64,000 bases of DNA. It comes from Noviherbaspirillum sp. UKPF54 (GTDB lineage Bacteria; Pseudomonadota; Gammaproteobacteria; Burkholderiales; Burkholderiaceae_D). Every line of letters starts with the position of its first letter. Within the stretch, counting starts at the first letter, position 1. The notes beneath the pieces were generated by a model that saw only the letters and a list, made by a program, of their open reading frames with translations, did not search any database and was not told the DNA's origin. The stretch lies in the NCBI RefSeq assembly GCF_007874125.1, contig NZ_CP040128.1, positions 372,001-436,000 on the forward strand, in the 5' to 3' direction. Position numbers and translations under genes: made by a program. This document shows positions 37,034-46,401 of this stretch, one piece after another.

Positions 37034-37957
37034 TCAGCGGCATGTTTGGGCTTGCCGCAGCGCCGGCCGGGGCGAGGGGAATCTGATCGCACCGGAGGAG
37101 CACAGCACGCCCGCTATCACCAGCGCCGCGCCGCCGGCCTGCGCAGCCGAGATCGATTGCCCGAGCAGCAAGCCGATCAGGGCGGCGAAGATCGGCACCA
37201 GGTTGATGAACACGGCGGCCGACGCCGCGCCCAGCTTCTGGATGCCCTGGTTCCACCACAGGTAGGCCAGCACCGAGCCGAACAAGCCCATGAAGACGAT
37301 CGCTGCCGCAACGGGAAGAGACGGCGGCGTCAGGAAATCCGGCGTCGCCGCCACGGCGAACGCAGCCATCAGGGCGGCGCCTCCGGTGATCGTGCTGCCG
37401 GTGACCTGCATCGTCGACAGGCCATGGACGAAGCGTTTCGGAATCACCGAGTACGCCGCCCATCCCAGGCTGCCAAGGAACACCAGCAGATCGCCGGTCG
37501 AGAACGACATCGCCGCCAGCGCATGCCACGATCCCTTGCTCACCACGACGATGACGCCGATCAGGCCGAGCAGCAGGCCGATCGCCTGGCGCCGCGCGAT
37601 CGGTTCGCGATTGATCAGCGCCGACAGCACCACCGTCAGGGCCGGGTTGAAGGCCATGATCAGCGCGCCGTTGACTGCGGATGTGAGGCGCAGCCCGTAG
37701 AACAGGCTGACATTGAATCCGAACACGCCGAGCGCCGACATCAGCAGCAAGGGCGGCGCGTTGCGCCGTAGCGCCGGCAGCGGCCAGCCCTCGCGATAGG
37801 CGACGAAGGGCAGCAGCACCGCCGCCGCGAGCAGAAAGCGCCAGGCGCCGAGCGACAGGGGCGACATCAGCGCGACCGCATACTTCCCGAGGTGGAAAAC
37901 CGAAGCCCAGAAGAGGGTGGTCAGCAGCAGTTTCAGATAGGTCCAGGAATGGGTCAT
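37034..37957 (-). CDS. EamA-type DMT family transporter
   Basis: The 307-residue protein has ten hydrophobic helices arranged as two EamA repeats (LLLTTLFWASVFHLGKYA in the first, FLGSLGWAAYSVIPKRF in the second). Such carriers export or import small metabolites. The gene is divergent from a LysR regulator with 87 bases between starts, and a TATACT element lies in that gap on the minus strand. LysR control is therefore likely. Substrate unknown. Confidence 0.9.
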   Translation of the reverse strand: MTHSWTYLKLLLTTLFWASVFHLGKYAVALMSPLSLGAWRFLLAAAVLLPFVAYREGWPLPALRRNAPPLLLMSALGVFGFNVSLFYGLRLTSAVNGALIMAFNPALTVVLSALINREPIARRQAIGLLLGLIGVIVVVSKGSWHALAAMSFSTGDLLVFLGSLGWAAYSVIPKRFVHGLSTMQVTGSTITGGAALMAAFAVAATPDFLTPPSLPVAAAIVFMGLFGSVLAYLWWNQGIQKLGAASAAVFINLVPIFAALIGLLLGQSISAAQAGGAALVIAGVLCSSGAIRFPSPRPALRQAQTCR

Positions 37958-38044
37958 GGCGATTGCTCCCGTTCAGATATGGAGCTAGTATAGTTTTCCA
38001 ACTTTGCAAATTGTTTTGTTTATTTGGAATATGATTTTCCATAT

Positions 38045-38968
38045 ATGAAAAATCTCGCCTTCGACTGGAACGATCTGAAATACTTCCTGGCGGTCGCGCG
38101 CCAAGGCGGGCTGAGCGGCGCAGCAAGCGCGCTCGGCACCAGCGCGTCGACGGTGTCGCGCCATATCGACGCATTGGAGGGGCGCCTGGCGGCAACCCTG
38201 TTCCTGCGCCAGCAAACCGGCTATCTGCTGACGGACGACGGCAGCGCACTGTTGAAGCACGTCGAACAGGTCGAGCAGGCGATGATGGCGGCCGAACGCA
38301 ACGGCCCCTTGTCGGTGCAACGGCAAGTGTCGGGGCAGGTGCGCCTGGCCACCACGGAAACGCTGGCCTCGCATCTGATCGTGCCGCATCTGCCCGATTT
38401 TCGCCGGCGTTATCCGCAGTTGCAGGTGGAAATCAACATCGGATTGACACGCGCCAACCTGTCGCGGCGCGAGGCCGACCTGGCGCTGCGCATCGTGGCG
38501 CCCGACCCGGACGACGGCGCCGGCGACTATATCGCCAGCCGTGTCGGCAAGATGGACTTCGGCGTGTATTGCAAGTCCGGATTGCTGCCGCCCGCGCCGG
38601 CGGAAGCGGACGACGACGCGTGGCTGTCGCTCGATTATGTTTCCTGGGACGAGTCCTGGGCCGACCTGCCGACGGCGAAATGGCTGCACGCCGCATATCG
38701 CGGAAAGCGGCCCGTCCTAGCCTGCAACAGCGCGCTGGCCCAGCATGTGGCGGTGCGGGCCGGGATGGGCGTGGGCATGCTGCCTTGCTTCATTGGAGAC
38801 CGCGACCCGGCGTTGCAGCGCGTCGGCCGCGATCGCCTGTCGCTGTCGCGCGACCTGTGGCTGGTCTATCACCGCGACCTGAAAGCCAGCCAGCGGGTCA
38901 TCGCGATGCGCGATTTCGTCACGGAGCTGGTCGACACCTTCCTGTGTGCGGACGGACAGAGCCTGTGA
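38045..38968 (+). CDS. LysR family transcriptional regulator
   Basis: The 307-residue protein has the LysR winged helix (DLKYFLAVARQGGLSGAASA...STVSRHIDALE) and a periplasmic-binding-like effector domain. The ATG at 38045 starts immediately before the HTH, as usual. The divergent neighbour is a DMT transporter, its likely target. A GGAA-N7-TTCC dyad lies just upstream of the start in the AT-rich spacer. The effector is unknown. Confidence 0.9.
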   Translation: MKNLAFDWNDLKYFLAVARQGGLSGAASALGTSASTVSRHIDALEGRLAATLFLRQQTGYLLTDDGSALLKHVEQVEQAMMAAERNGPLSVQRQVSGQVRLATTETLASHLIVPHLPDFRRRYPQLQVEINIGLTRANLSRREADLALRIVAPDPDDGAGDYIASRVGKMDFGVYCKSGLLPPAPAEADDDAWLSLDYVSWDESWADLPTAKWLHAAYRGKRPVLACNSALAQHVAVRAGMGVGMLPCFIGDRDPALQRVGRDRLSLSRDLWLVYHRDLKASQRVIAMRDFVTELVDTFLCADGQSL

Positions 38969-38992
38969 TGGGCGCCGGAAGGGGGAATTCAG

Positions 38993-40174
38993 TTACGCCT
39001 TCCAGTACTTTGAATACACCGCAAGGACGGCCGTTTTGACGACATCGGCTCCGGTCGTCGCATCTTCGATGACGACTGCGTATTCGCTGGGGCTGGACGT
39101 GTTTTGCCGCCACTGCCAGCCGGTGTAGCCGACGCCGGCCGCATTCAGGCGGCTCAGCCCGGCGTCGAGATAAAACTGGTCCGGGTCGTCGCCGCTCCGC
39201 ACCCCGAACTGCTGGATGAATACCGGGACATTCCGCGCCGTCTTCATATTCACCAGCGCGCCCAGCCGGCTCTCCAGGTTGGCGATGTTTTGCTGCTGCG
39301 TCTGGTTCGTGCGTATGAAGAGATTGCCGGTATAGACCACCCGGTTCGTCCAGCGCGGATCGGCGATATACGCTTCATCGCACAGGTTGATGTTGTAGGC
39401 ATCCCGTGGCCCGACGAGAATCGGGGTTCTCTTGTCACCGGCCTGATCTTCGATGGCGGCCATCAGCTCCTGGTAGAAAGCCGATACGTCGTCGCCATAG
39501 GATGAATCCCTGCCTGCCAGAGGCTCGGGCAACAACTCGTAGAAGGCGATCTTCGGATAGTCCTTGAGAATGCCGGCGAGATAGACCCATGCTTCCTTGA
39601 ACAACTGGCGCTGGGCCAGGTCGGTCCAGAAGTTGCGGCCGCCAGGATACGTTCCGCTCGGATCGCAATACTGCGCCATGGCCGCATCCTGCAATCCATT
39701 CTGCCCGCAGTTGGAGTCGATGACCGGGATGACCCACAGCCCGGCATCGATGCACCACTGAATCTCCTGCAGAAACCGGCTCAGATGGTCCGGCTTGAAA
39801 TGCCCGGGGGACGGATCTGCCCGGCTTTCGACATCCGTGCCGCCGTACAATCCCCACCAGCGGATCAGGACGCGGACCACTTGCCCGCCCTGGGCGGCAA
39901 TCGTCGCCGCATCGTAGCTGCGCATCTCGCCCCAGGTGCCCTCATTAATGCCGCGAAGAATGACCGGGGTCCCATCCGGCGCCAGCATGCTTGAACCATT
40001 CAGCGCCAGCCTGGATACCGGTGCCGGCGGCGGATCGGACGTTCCAGCCGACGTGGGCGGTGCCGGCTGCGGCGAGTTTCCGCCACCCCCGCCGCACGCC
40101 GCGGATGCCACTGCGCCCAGCAGCGATATCAGAACCGCCCTGCGGCCCGGCGAGTGGTGCGCCTCGTCACTCAT
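38993..40174 (-). CDS. GH5-like exported lipoprotein with altered catalytic positions
   Basis: The 393-residue protein has a twin-Arg-like start (SPGRRAVLISLLGAVASAAC) with a Cys-Gly6 lipidation-like site. A TIM-barrel follows, resembling glycoside hydrolase family 5: RLALNGSSMLAPDGTPVILRGIN, then VVRVLIRWWG, then DAGLWVIPVID. The acid/base motif, normally NEP, reads LLPEPL. The nucleophile region, normally xEFG, reads IQQFGVRSG, so Gln replaces Glu. Activity is doubtful, and it may be a binding protein derived from an endoglucanase. Confidence 0.7.
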   Translation of the reverse strand: MSDEAHHSPGRRAVLISLLGAVASAACGGGGGNSPQPAPPTSAGTSDPPPAPVSRLALNGSSMLAPDGTPVILRGINEGTWGEMRSYDAATIAAQGGQVVRVLIRWWGLYGGTDVESRADPSPGHFKPDHLSRFLQEIQWCIDAGLWVIPVIDSNCGQNGLQDAAMAQYCDPSGTYPGGRNFWTDLAQRQLFKEAWVYLAGILKDYPKIAFYELLPEPLAGRDSSYGDDVSAFYQELMAAIEDQAGDKRTPILVGPRDAYNINLCDEAYIADPRWTNRVVYTGNLFIRTNQTQQQNIANLESRLGALVNMKTARNVPVFIQQFGVRSGDDPDQFYLDAGLSRLNAAGVGYTGWQWRQNTSSPSEYAVVIEDATTGADVVKTAVLAVYSKYWKA

Positions 40175-40231
40175 GGTTTCCCCGCTTCTTTCGGTGGATT
40201 GGACGACTGGTGCTCGGCCCGGTTGCGGCGC

Positions 40232-40573
40232 TTACTTGCCGATCTGACGGCTGACCGCATTTTCCTGCCGGTTCAGGTCCCGCTGCTCGGCGCGGGTGAT
40301 ATGGCCGCCGTGCTGGGCCGCCATGGAGCGTTCTTCCTGGCGAATCTGCCTATCCTCCTTGCGCAGCGCCACGGCCTGCTGCTTGGTGATTTCGCCTTCC
40401 TTGCGTTCCTCGGTGATCCGGTGATTCTGCCTGGCCAGCCGGTCATTGACCTGGTCGCGGCGCGGATGGCGCTTTTCCCACCTGGTTTCCTCGGCGCTGG
40501 CGCTGCTTGCGCTGGCGGAAAACAAGGCGAGCAATACGGTGGCGAGGGCGGCTTTCTGCGTGGAGTTGAGCAT
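40232..40573 (-). CDS. small exported helical protein, highly charged
   Basis: The 113-residue protein has a signal peptide (AALATVLLALFSASASSASA). The mature helical domain is rich in Arg, Glu and Gln (QVNDRLARQNHRITEERKEG and QQAVALRKEDRQIRQEERS). Comparable exported proteins are common in Oxalobacteraceae, without a known role. AAGGGA precedes the ATG. It lies 57 bases upstream of the GH5-like gene on the same strand. Confidence 0.7.
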   Translation of the reverse strand: MLNSTQKAALATVLLALFSASASSASAEETRWEKRHPRRDQVNDRLARQNHRITEERKEGEITKQQAVALRKEDRQIRQEERSMAAQHGGHITRAEQRDLNRQENAVSRQIGK

Positions 40574-40795
40574 CGTCGTTCCCTTTCAGTCGATGTGTTC
40601 GTTTGGAAGTGCTGCGCCTTCTTAACGCGACGCGCGATGGGTTCGACGACATCCGATCATGCCGATTTTGTAACGTTATGTGTCGGGTTGCAGCAAAGTG
40701 CCATGGGGGAAGATCGACCTTCTATCCGTCGTGCGTTAAACGAACCGCAACATCACCCGGATGTCCAAATCTCATGTCCTATCGAGGGGAAGTGT

Positions 40796-41143
40796 ATGAA
40801 GCAGCCATTCATCGGCGTATTGGTTGTCGTGCTACTGACTGCATGCGCGCACCGGGGGGCAGAATCCCCGGTTGCCTTCTTGGGCGACCCGGCGCCGTTA
40901 AACGCCGCCACGGAAACCATCGCCATCCGGCCGGACACCAAATGGGTCAATGTCACCGGCGGCGACATCGTGAGGTTCGATGTAGGTGAAAAATCTTTCG
41001 CCTGGACATTCAACGTCGCAAGCGGCATCAGCACCTTCGATTTGCGCCGCGTCGCGCCGCCCGGGATGCTTGACCATCGTGTGGATGCCTATGTCGCGCC
41101 CGATCCGAAGTACATGGGCGGCGATGGCGACAGCCGCCTGTGA
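40796..41143 (+). CDS. CzcE-family lipoprotein
   Basis: The 115-residue protein has a lipobox (VVLLTAC). Its domain contains FLGDPAPLNAATETIAI, TKWVNVTGGDIVRF and LDHRVDAYVAP, matching the CzcE family of periplasmic copper-binding proteins. Members accompany heavy-metal resistance loci. Here it stands alone, far from the copper operon. GAGGGGA precedes the ATG at 40796. Confidence 0.8.
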   Translation: MKQPFIGVLVVVLLTACAHRGAESPVAFLGDPAPLNAATETIAIRPDTKWVNVTGGDIVRFDVGEKSFAWTFNVASGISTFDLRRVAPPGMLDHRVDAYVAPDPKYMGGDGDSRL

Positions 41144-41176
41144 AGTATTTCGGGGCGGCGGACCCGACCTGCATCT

Positions 41177-41215
41177 TGATCGAGTCTGACCCCATATACT
41201 TGACCCCATATATTC
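41177..41215. repeat. dispersed palindrome copy in the leader of the glycosylase gene
   Basis: GATCGAGTCTGACCCCATAT is the complete 3' arm. It is followed at once by a second shortened end, CTTGACCCCATATATTC. The opposite arm is decayed (CGGGGCGG at about 41152). The copy ends four bases before the start codon of the next gene. Confidence 0.8.
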
Positions 41216-41218
41216 TTC

Positions 41219-41884
41219 ATGGAGAAAAAGCCGTTCGATATCGACCTGGCGTTCGGGCGCATTGAAGCGGCCGTCCGTCCATGGCCGAAGGCGGCGCTTT
41301 TTCAGCTGGCCGAGGAAGGGTTTTCATCCGCTTTCGAGCAGCTGGCGGCATGCATTATTTCCATACGCACGTATGACGAAGTGACGCTGCCGGTGTCACG
41401 CGCGCTGTTCGGCCGCGCCCGCACGCCGGCCGCGATGAGCGAATTGACCCACGGGGAATTGGATGGGTTGATCGGTGCGAGCACCTTCCATGAGCGCAAG
41501 GCCAGCCAAATTCTCGCCATTGCGCGCCGCGTGACGGAGGAATTCCAGGGGAATCTGCCATGCGAACGGGACGTGCTGCTCTCGTTTAGCGGCGTCGGTC
41601 CCAAGTGCGCCAACCTGGTCCTGGGGATCGCCTGCGCAGAACCTTTCATCAGCGTGGATGTGCACGTTCATCGCGTGACCCGGCGCTGGGGTTATGTGCA
41701 CGCTTCCACGCCCGAAAAAACCTTGCCGGCGCTCGAGGCCAGGCTTCCGCGCCGCTACTGGATCGAGATCAACCGCTTGCTCGTCCCCTTCGGCAAGCAT
41801 ATTTGCACCGGCACGCTTCCTCGGTGCTCGACTTGCCCGGTGCAGGACATGTGCCGGCAGGTCGGCGTAAAAGCGCACCGATAA
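41219..41884 (+). CDS. endonuclease III-like DNA glycosylase (HhH-GPD, 4Fe-4S)
   Basis: The 221-residue protein has the helix-hairpin-helix SFSGVGPKCANLVLG with the catalytic Lys, the catalytic Asp in SVDVHVHRVTRRWG, and the C-x6-C-x2-C-x5-C iron-sulfur loop CTGTLPRCSTCPVQDMC. It should excise oxidised pyrimidines and nick the strand. Sequence details differ from the standard nth product, so it may be a second paralogue. No Shine-Dalgarno precedes ATG 41219; the leader is made of repeat sequence. Confidence 0.9.
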   Translation: MEKKPFDIDLAFGRIEAAVRPWPKAALFQLAEEGFSSAFEQLAACIISIRTYDEVTLPVSRALFGRARTPAAMSELTHGELDGLIGASTFHERKASQILAIARRVTEEFQGNLPCERDVLLSFSGVGPKCANLVLGIACAEPFISVDVHVHRVTRRWGYVHASTPEKTLPALEARLPRRYWIEINRLLVPFGKHICTGTLPRCSTCPVQDMCRQVGVKAHR

Positions 41885-41929
41885 AAAGGGATTGCGCCTT
41901 GCCTGCGCTACGCGGCATTTGCCATATAT

Positions 41930-43483
41930 TCACGCGGCAAGCCTGAATACGCTCACCAGCTGGGACAGCTTTACCGCCTGCTCCTGCAACGAAGCCGCTG
42001 CTGCGGCAGCCTGTTCCACCAGCGCGGCATTCTGCTGCGTCGCCTGGTCCATTTGCGAGATCGCCGTATTCACCTGGCCGATGCCGGCGTGCTGCTCGTC
42101 GCTGGCAGCGGCGATTTCGCCGACGATGCCGCTCACGTGCCTGACGCTCTCGACCACCTGCCGCATGGTGGCGCCGGACTTGTCGACCAGGGCCGACCCG
42201 GCTTCCACCTTTTGCACCGAGTCCCCGATCAGGGCCTGGATATCCTTGGCCGCGGCGGCCGAACGCTGCGCCAGGCTGCGCACTTCGGCGGCGACGACGG
42301 CAAAGCCGCGGCCCTGCTCGCCGGCGCGCGCCGCTTCCACCGCCGCGTTCAAGGCCAGGATGTTGGTCTGGAACGCGATGCCGTCGATCACGCCGATGAT
42401 GTCGACGATTTTCTTCGACGACGCGTCGATCGCCCCCATGTTGGCGATCACCTGCTGCATCACCGCGCCGCCCTCGCTCGCCACGCCGGAGGCCGATGCC
42501 GCCAGCTGGTTGGCCTGGCGGGCATTGTCGGCATTCTGACTGACGGTCGACGTCAGTTCCTCCATCGAGGAGGCGGTCTGTTGCAGCGCGCTGGCCTGTG
42601 CTTCCGTGCGCGACGACAGGTCCAGGTTGCCGGAAGCGATCTGATTCGACGCCGTGGCGATCACGTCGCAGCCGGCGCGCACTTGGCCGACGATATGCGC
42701 CAGGCTATCCTGCATTTTCTTAAGCGAATGCATCAGGCTCGTCGTATCGCCAGCCTTCAGATCGATCCCGACCGCCAGATCGCCCTGCGCGATCCGGTTT
42801 GCAATCGACATGGCCTGCACCGGCTCGCCGCCGAGCTGGCGCAGGATGCTGCGCGCGATCAGGGTGGACGCCGCGATGCAAAGCGCGGCCGACACGATGC
42901 CGAACAGGACCAGCAATCGCTGCGACGCCGTCGAGTCGGCCGAGATTTCCCCGCTCAGTCTTTTGATCATGTCCGCCTCGTAGTCGGACAGCTTGCCGAT
43001 CGTGATCACGTATTCGTTCAGCGCCGGTTCGAGACGCGCCTGCGCCAGTTTGTGCGCGTTTTCCTCGTTGCTGCGCTTTTCCGCGAACACCTCGTCGCGC
43101 ACGGCGATATAAGCGCTGCGCTGCTGCGCGATCTGCGCAAACAGGCGCTTTTCTTCCTCGTCCTTGCCGAACCCGTCGAGTGTCTTCTGAATCTCGGAGA
43201 TGCGGCCGCTGGTCGCCTTGATCTGCTTCTGGACTTGTTCCTGGCGCGCGGCGTTGGTCGATTCGGCCACCGCGATCGTGCGCGCCCCGTTGATGTTCGT
43301 GTTCGCCGCCCATTCGGCTACCAGCCGCTGCCTGACCATCTTTTGATTCACCATTGTCTCTGTCACGGCGCGTACCTCGTGCAAGCGCCAGCTGGCAAAA
43401 CCGACGGCAAGCCCCAACAGAAGAAAGGCGAAGGAAAATCCAATCGCGAGGCGAGCGCCTACCGACTTGTCTGCAAGTTTCAT
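41930..43483 (-). CDS. methyl-accepting chemotaxis protein
   Basis: The 517-residue protein has an N-terminal helix (about 11-30), a four-helix-bundle periplasmic sensor, a second helix (about 188-208) and a HAMP domain. A cytoplasmic signalling coiled coil carries the hairpin tip [20 protein letters not shown]. It relays ligand or redox cues to CheA/CheW. There is no CheR-binding pentapeptide at the C-terminus (ends FRLAA). No che genes are adjacent. The start at 43483 has a weak ribosome site. Confidence 0.95.
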   Translation of the reverse strand: MKLADKSVGARLAIGFSFAFLLLGLAVGFASWRLHEVRAVTETMVNQKMVRQRLVAEWAANTNINGARTIAVAESTNAARQEQVQKQIKATSGRISEIQKTLDGFGKDEEEKRLFAQIAQQRSAYIAVRDEVFAEKRSNEENAHKLAQARLEPALNEYVITIGKLSDYEADMIKRLSGEISADSTASQRLLVLFGIVSAALCIAASTLIARSILRQLGGEPVQAMSIANRIAQGDLAVGIDLKAGDTTSLMHSLKKMQDSLAHIVGQVRAGCDVIATASNQIASGNLDLSSRTEAQASALQQTASSMEELTSTVSQNADNARQANQLAASASGVASEGGAVMQQVIANMGAIDASSKKIVDIIGVIDGIAFQTNILALNAAVEAARAGEQGRGFAVVAAEVRSLAQRSAAAAKDIQALIGDSVQKVEAGSALVDKSGATMRQVVESVRHVSGIVGEIAAASDEQHAGIGQVNTAISQMDQATQQNAALVEQAAAAAASLQEQAVKLSQLVSVFRLAA

Positions 43484-43711
43484 GAGAAATTATTCGTTGC
43501 CGTGAATCCGGGAAAAGAGGCCGCAATGCGCAGCCCTTCCATGAGGACGGCGCGCGAGCTTGAAATCCAGCTTAAGCGCGCCTCACCCGGCGCATTATCA
43601 CGAGCAGAGGGGAAAAGACATTCCAGCTTGGCGCTTGGTCATGCGGGCATGCCAAATGTGCTAGCAAGGCCGACAACTTGGGGCGCGTATCGATGGCGGC
43701 GGAGTAAGGAG

Positions 43712-43733
43712 AGGCCGGTCGGTTGACCGGCCT
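43712..43733. terminator. hairpin downstream of the amino-acid ABC operon
   Basis: AGGCCGGTC-GGTT-GACCGGCCT is a perfect nine-pair stem, nine bases beyond the stop of the ATPase gene. No T-run follows on either strand, so it is probably an RNA 3'-end stabiliser or a weak terminator. Confidence 0.45.
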
Positions 43734-43741
43734 GCAAGGAG

Positions 43742-44548
43742 TTACAACACGCGGTCGAGGAAGGCGCGCGTTCTGGCGTGCTGCGGTATGGAGAAGATGG
43801 CCGCCGCGCTGCCCGTTTCCACGATTTCACCCTTGTCCATGAAAACCACGCGGGTCGAGACGTCGCGCGCGAAGTTCATTTCATGGGTGACGACCAGCAT
43901 GGTCATGTGCTCTTCGGCCAGCTGGCGCATGGCGCGCAAGACTTCGCCGGTCAGCTCGGGGTCGAGCGCCGAGGTCGGCTCGTCGAACAGCATCAGGTCC
44001 GGTTCCATTGCGAGCGCGCGTGCAATCGCGACGCGCTGCTTCTGCCCGCCCGAGAGCTGTGAAGGATAGCTGTCGCTCTTGCTGATCAAATCGACCTTGC
44101 GCAGCAAGGCTTCCGCCTTCGGCACGATTTCGTCGCGGCGCAGGCGTTTCACCGTCATCGGCGCCTCGATGATGTTTTCGAGGACGGTCAGGTGAGGGAA
44201 CAGGTTGAAGTGCTGGAACACCATGCCCGTCCGGCTGCAGATGCGGCGCACGTCCGCTACCGGCACGTAGCGGCAGGTGCCGTCGGCATCGGTCGTCGCC
44301 ATCGTTTCGCCCTCGATGGCGAGATGGCCGCTGTCGATCGTTTCGAGGTGGTTGAGGCAGCGCAGAAAGGTGCTCTTGCCCGAGCCGGAAGGGCCGATCA
44401 GGGCGATCACGTCCCCCTTCCCGACATCCAGCGAAATGCCCTTCAATACTTCCAGGTCGCCGAAGCTCTTGCGTATGTCGCGTGCCTGAATCATCAACAT
44501 CGCACCCACGTCATTATCCTTCACGGCATCATCCTTCATAGACGGCAT
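43742..44548 (-). CDS. polar amino-acid ABC transporter ATPase
   Basis: The protein has Walker [10 protein letters not shown], signature [16 protein letters not shown] and Walker [16 protein letters not shown]. It matches the GlnQ/HisP/ArtP family that energises import of glutamine, arginine, cystine or related compounds. Its start overlaps the permease gene by 20 bases, and an inner start at the MLMIQ region is possible. It is the last of three genes: binding protein, permease, ATPase. Confidence 0.94.
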   Translation of the reverse strand: MPSMKDDAVKDNDVGAMLMIQARDIRKSFGDLEVLKGISLDVGKGDVIALIGPSGSGKSTFLRCLNHLETIDSGHLAIEGETMATTDADGTCRYVPVADVRRICSRTGMVFQHFNLFPHLTVLENIIEAPMTVKRLRRDEIVPKAEALLRKVDLISKSDSYPSQLSGGQKQRVAIARALAMEPDLMLFDEPTSALDPELTGEVLRAMRQLAEEHMTMLVVTHEMNFARDVSTRVVFMDKGEIVETGSAAAIFSIPQHARTRAFLDRVL

Positions 44549-45182
44549 AACGTTTTTCCAGGCGATGGAAGCCCCAGGTCAGCACCAGGGTCATGATCAG
44601 GTAGAACGCGGCGGCGACGGTAAACGGCATGGTCGTGAAGTCGCGCTGCACGATGCCGCGCGCCGCGCGCAGCAAGTCGTTCATGGCCAGCACGTAGATC
44701 AGCGAGGTGTCCTTGACGAGGGTGATGGTCTCGTTGCTGATCGGCGGCAGGATGCGCTTGATGACCTGTGGCAGGACGATGCGGCGCATGGTCTGTGCGT
44801 AGTTCATGCCCAGCACCTGCGCCGCCTCGTACTGACCGCGATCGACCGACTGGATACCGGAACGGAAGATTTCGGCGAAATAGGCCGCGTAATTGAGCGC
44901 GAACGCGACGATCGCGGCGGGGAAATCCGGCAGCCGCACGCCCACGACCGGCACCAGCGGCAGTGCGAAGTAAATGAACAGCATCTGCAGCATCAGCGGC
45001 GTGCCGCGCATCAGCCAGATGTAACCGCTGACGAGGCCGCTGGCAAGACGGAAATGGGAGACGCGGATCAGCGCCAGCGCCAGGCCCAGCGGCACCGACA
45101 GCATCAGCGTGATCAGGAAAACCTTCAGGGTGACGACGCTGCCGTCCAGCAGCGGGCCAATGATTTCAAAGAGGTAGTTCAT
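44529..45182 (-). CDS. polar amino-acid ABC transporter permease (HisMQ family)
   Basis: The 217-residue protein has five helices and the EAA-type loop [20 protein letters not shown] that docks onto the ATPase. Only one permease gene is present, so it probably forms a homodimer as in single-permease members of this family. It lies 57 bases after the binding protein gene and overlaps the ATPase gene. Confidence 0.94.
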   Translation of the reverse strand: MNYLFEIIGPLLDGSVVTLKVFLITLMLSVPLGLALALIRVSHFRLASGLVSGYIWLMRGTPLMLQMLFIYFALPLVPVVGVRLPDFPAAIVAFALNYAAYFAEIFRSGIQSVDRGQYEAAQVLGMNYAQTMRRIVLPQVIKRILPPISNETITLVKDTSLIYVLAMNDLLRAARGIVQRDFTTMPFTVAAAFYLIMTLVLTWGFHRLEKRYAVYEG

Positions 45183-45239
45183 ATTGCAGATGACCCGGCG
45201 CGGGCCGGGTCATGCAGGAAGTCGGCTCGGAAAAAAGCC

Positions 45240-46031
45240 TTATTTGACGATGTTCTTGCCGAACCACTGGGTGGAGATTTTCTCTGCGGTGCCGTCCTTC
45301 TTCATGTCGGCAAGCGCCTTTTCCAGCTTGCCCTGCAGGACCGTGTCGTCCTTGCGCACGCCGACGCCGTACTCTTCGGTACCGAAATTCTCGTCCAGCA
45401 CGACATATTCGCCCGGCTTCTTGGCCGTGTAGTAGCGGCCGACCACCTCGTCGACCACCAGCGCATCGAGACGGCCATTGCTCACGTCCATCAGGGCCGC
45501 GACGTTGTCGCCGAACTTGCGCAGTTCCTTCAGGGTCTTCGCGGCGACATCCTTCTCGACAGCTTCGACGGCGCTGCTGCCTTCCTGCACGCCGACGACC
45601 TTGCCGGCCAGGTCGGCCTTGGTCTTGACCGGCGAGGCGGCGGTCACGATGATGATCTGGCGGTTCTCCAGGTACGGCGAGGTGAAGGCGATATTCGCCT
45701 TGCGTTGCTCGGTGATCGTCAGGCCGTTCCACAGGGCGTCGACGCGCTTGCCGCTCAGCTCGGCTTCCTTCGCATTCCAGTCGATCGGCTTGAATTCGAC
45801 CGCGACCCCGAGGCGCTTGCCGGCTTCGCGCGCCAGGTCGATGTCGAAGCCGACCAGCTCGTTCGACTTGCTGTCACGGAAACCCATCGGTGGAAAGTTG
45901 TCATCCAGACCAATGACGATCTTCTCGGAAGCGGCCGGCGCCGAAGCGGCCGGTGCCGAAGGCTTGTTGCAAGCCGACAGGAATACGCCTGCAACAAGGG
46001 CGGCGGAAAGCATCGAAAGCGTTTTTTTCAT
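45240..46031 (-). CDS. amino-acid ABC transporter substrate-binding lipoprotein
   Basis: The 263-residue protein has a lipobox (LSAC) and an Ala/Pro/Ser linker. The type II binding fold follows with IVIGLDDNFPPMGFRD, GFDIDLAREAGKRLG and the DALWNGLTITEQR loop. Relatives bind cystine, arginine or acidic amino acids. AGGAAA precedes the ATG at 46031. It is the first gene of a complete three-gene uptake operon. Confidence 0.94.
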   Translation of the reverse strand: MKKTLSMLSAALVAGVFLSACNKPSAPAASAPAASEKIVIGLDDNFPPMGFRDSKSNELVGFDIDLAREAGKRLGVAVEFKPIDWNAKEAELSGKRVDALWNGLTITEQRKANIAFTSPYLENRQIIIVTAASPVKTKADLAGKVVGVQEGSSAVEAVEKDVAAKTLKELRKFGDNVAALMDVSNGRLDALVVDEVVGRYYTAKKPGEYVVLDENFGTEEYGVGVRKDDTVLQGKLEKALADMKKDGTAEKISTQWFGKNIVK

Positions 46032-46401
46032 GGAAGGTTTCCTGAACTCAAGATGGGCAAACGGTGGATTATTCCACAAAATCGGGCGCTTTCATCAGGA
46101 TTGTTATGCGAGACGGCGAAGAGTCTGCAGCCCATGAATTCTGTGTGCGGGCTCAAATTGGCAAGCGCTGCACTGGAAATAATTGCAAGCAGACGCGACT
46201 TAAAGATCAATCGAATTTGCCCCCCTGATTTGCAGGGAAGGACAGGGCAAGCTGCGCAATCCCATGCAGGAAATATAGGCTTATAGTTTTAGCAAAAGCT
46301 GTGCGCTCGTGGCTGCCGGACATCCATGACGGCATCGGCTACGGGGCTTCGATTCAGCGCCTGGCAGGCCTGCCCTGCAGGCAGGCATAAAGAAAGAACA
46401 G
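46032..46401. other. divergent intergenic region between ABC operon and MFS gene
   Basis: These 370 bases hold the promoters of two divergent transcripts but no gene. The minus-strand frame at 46028-46210 has no ribosome site. GCCTGCCCTGCAGGCAGGC around 46369-46388 is a short inverted repeat just before the MFS start. It could bind a regulator or fold in the mRNA. Confidence 0.4.
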
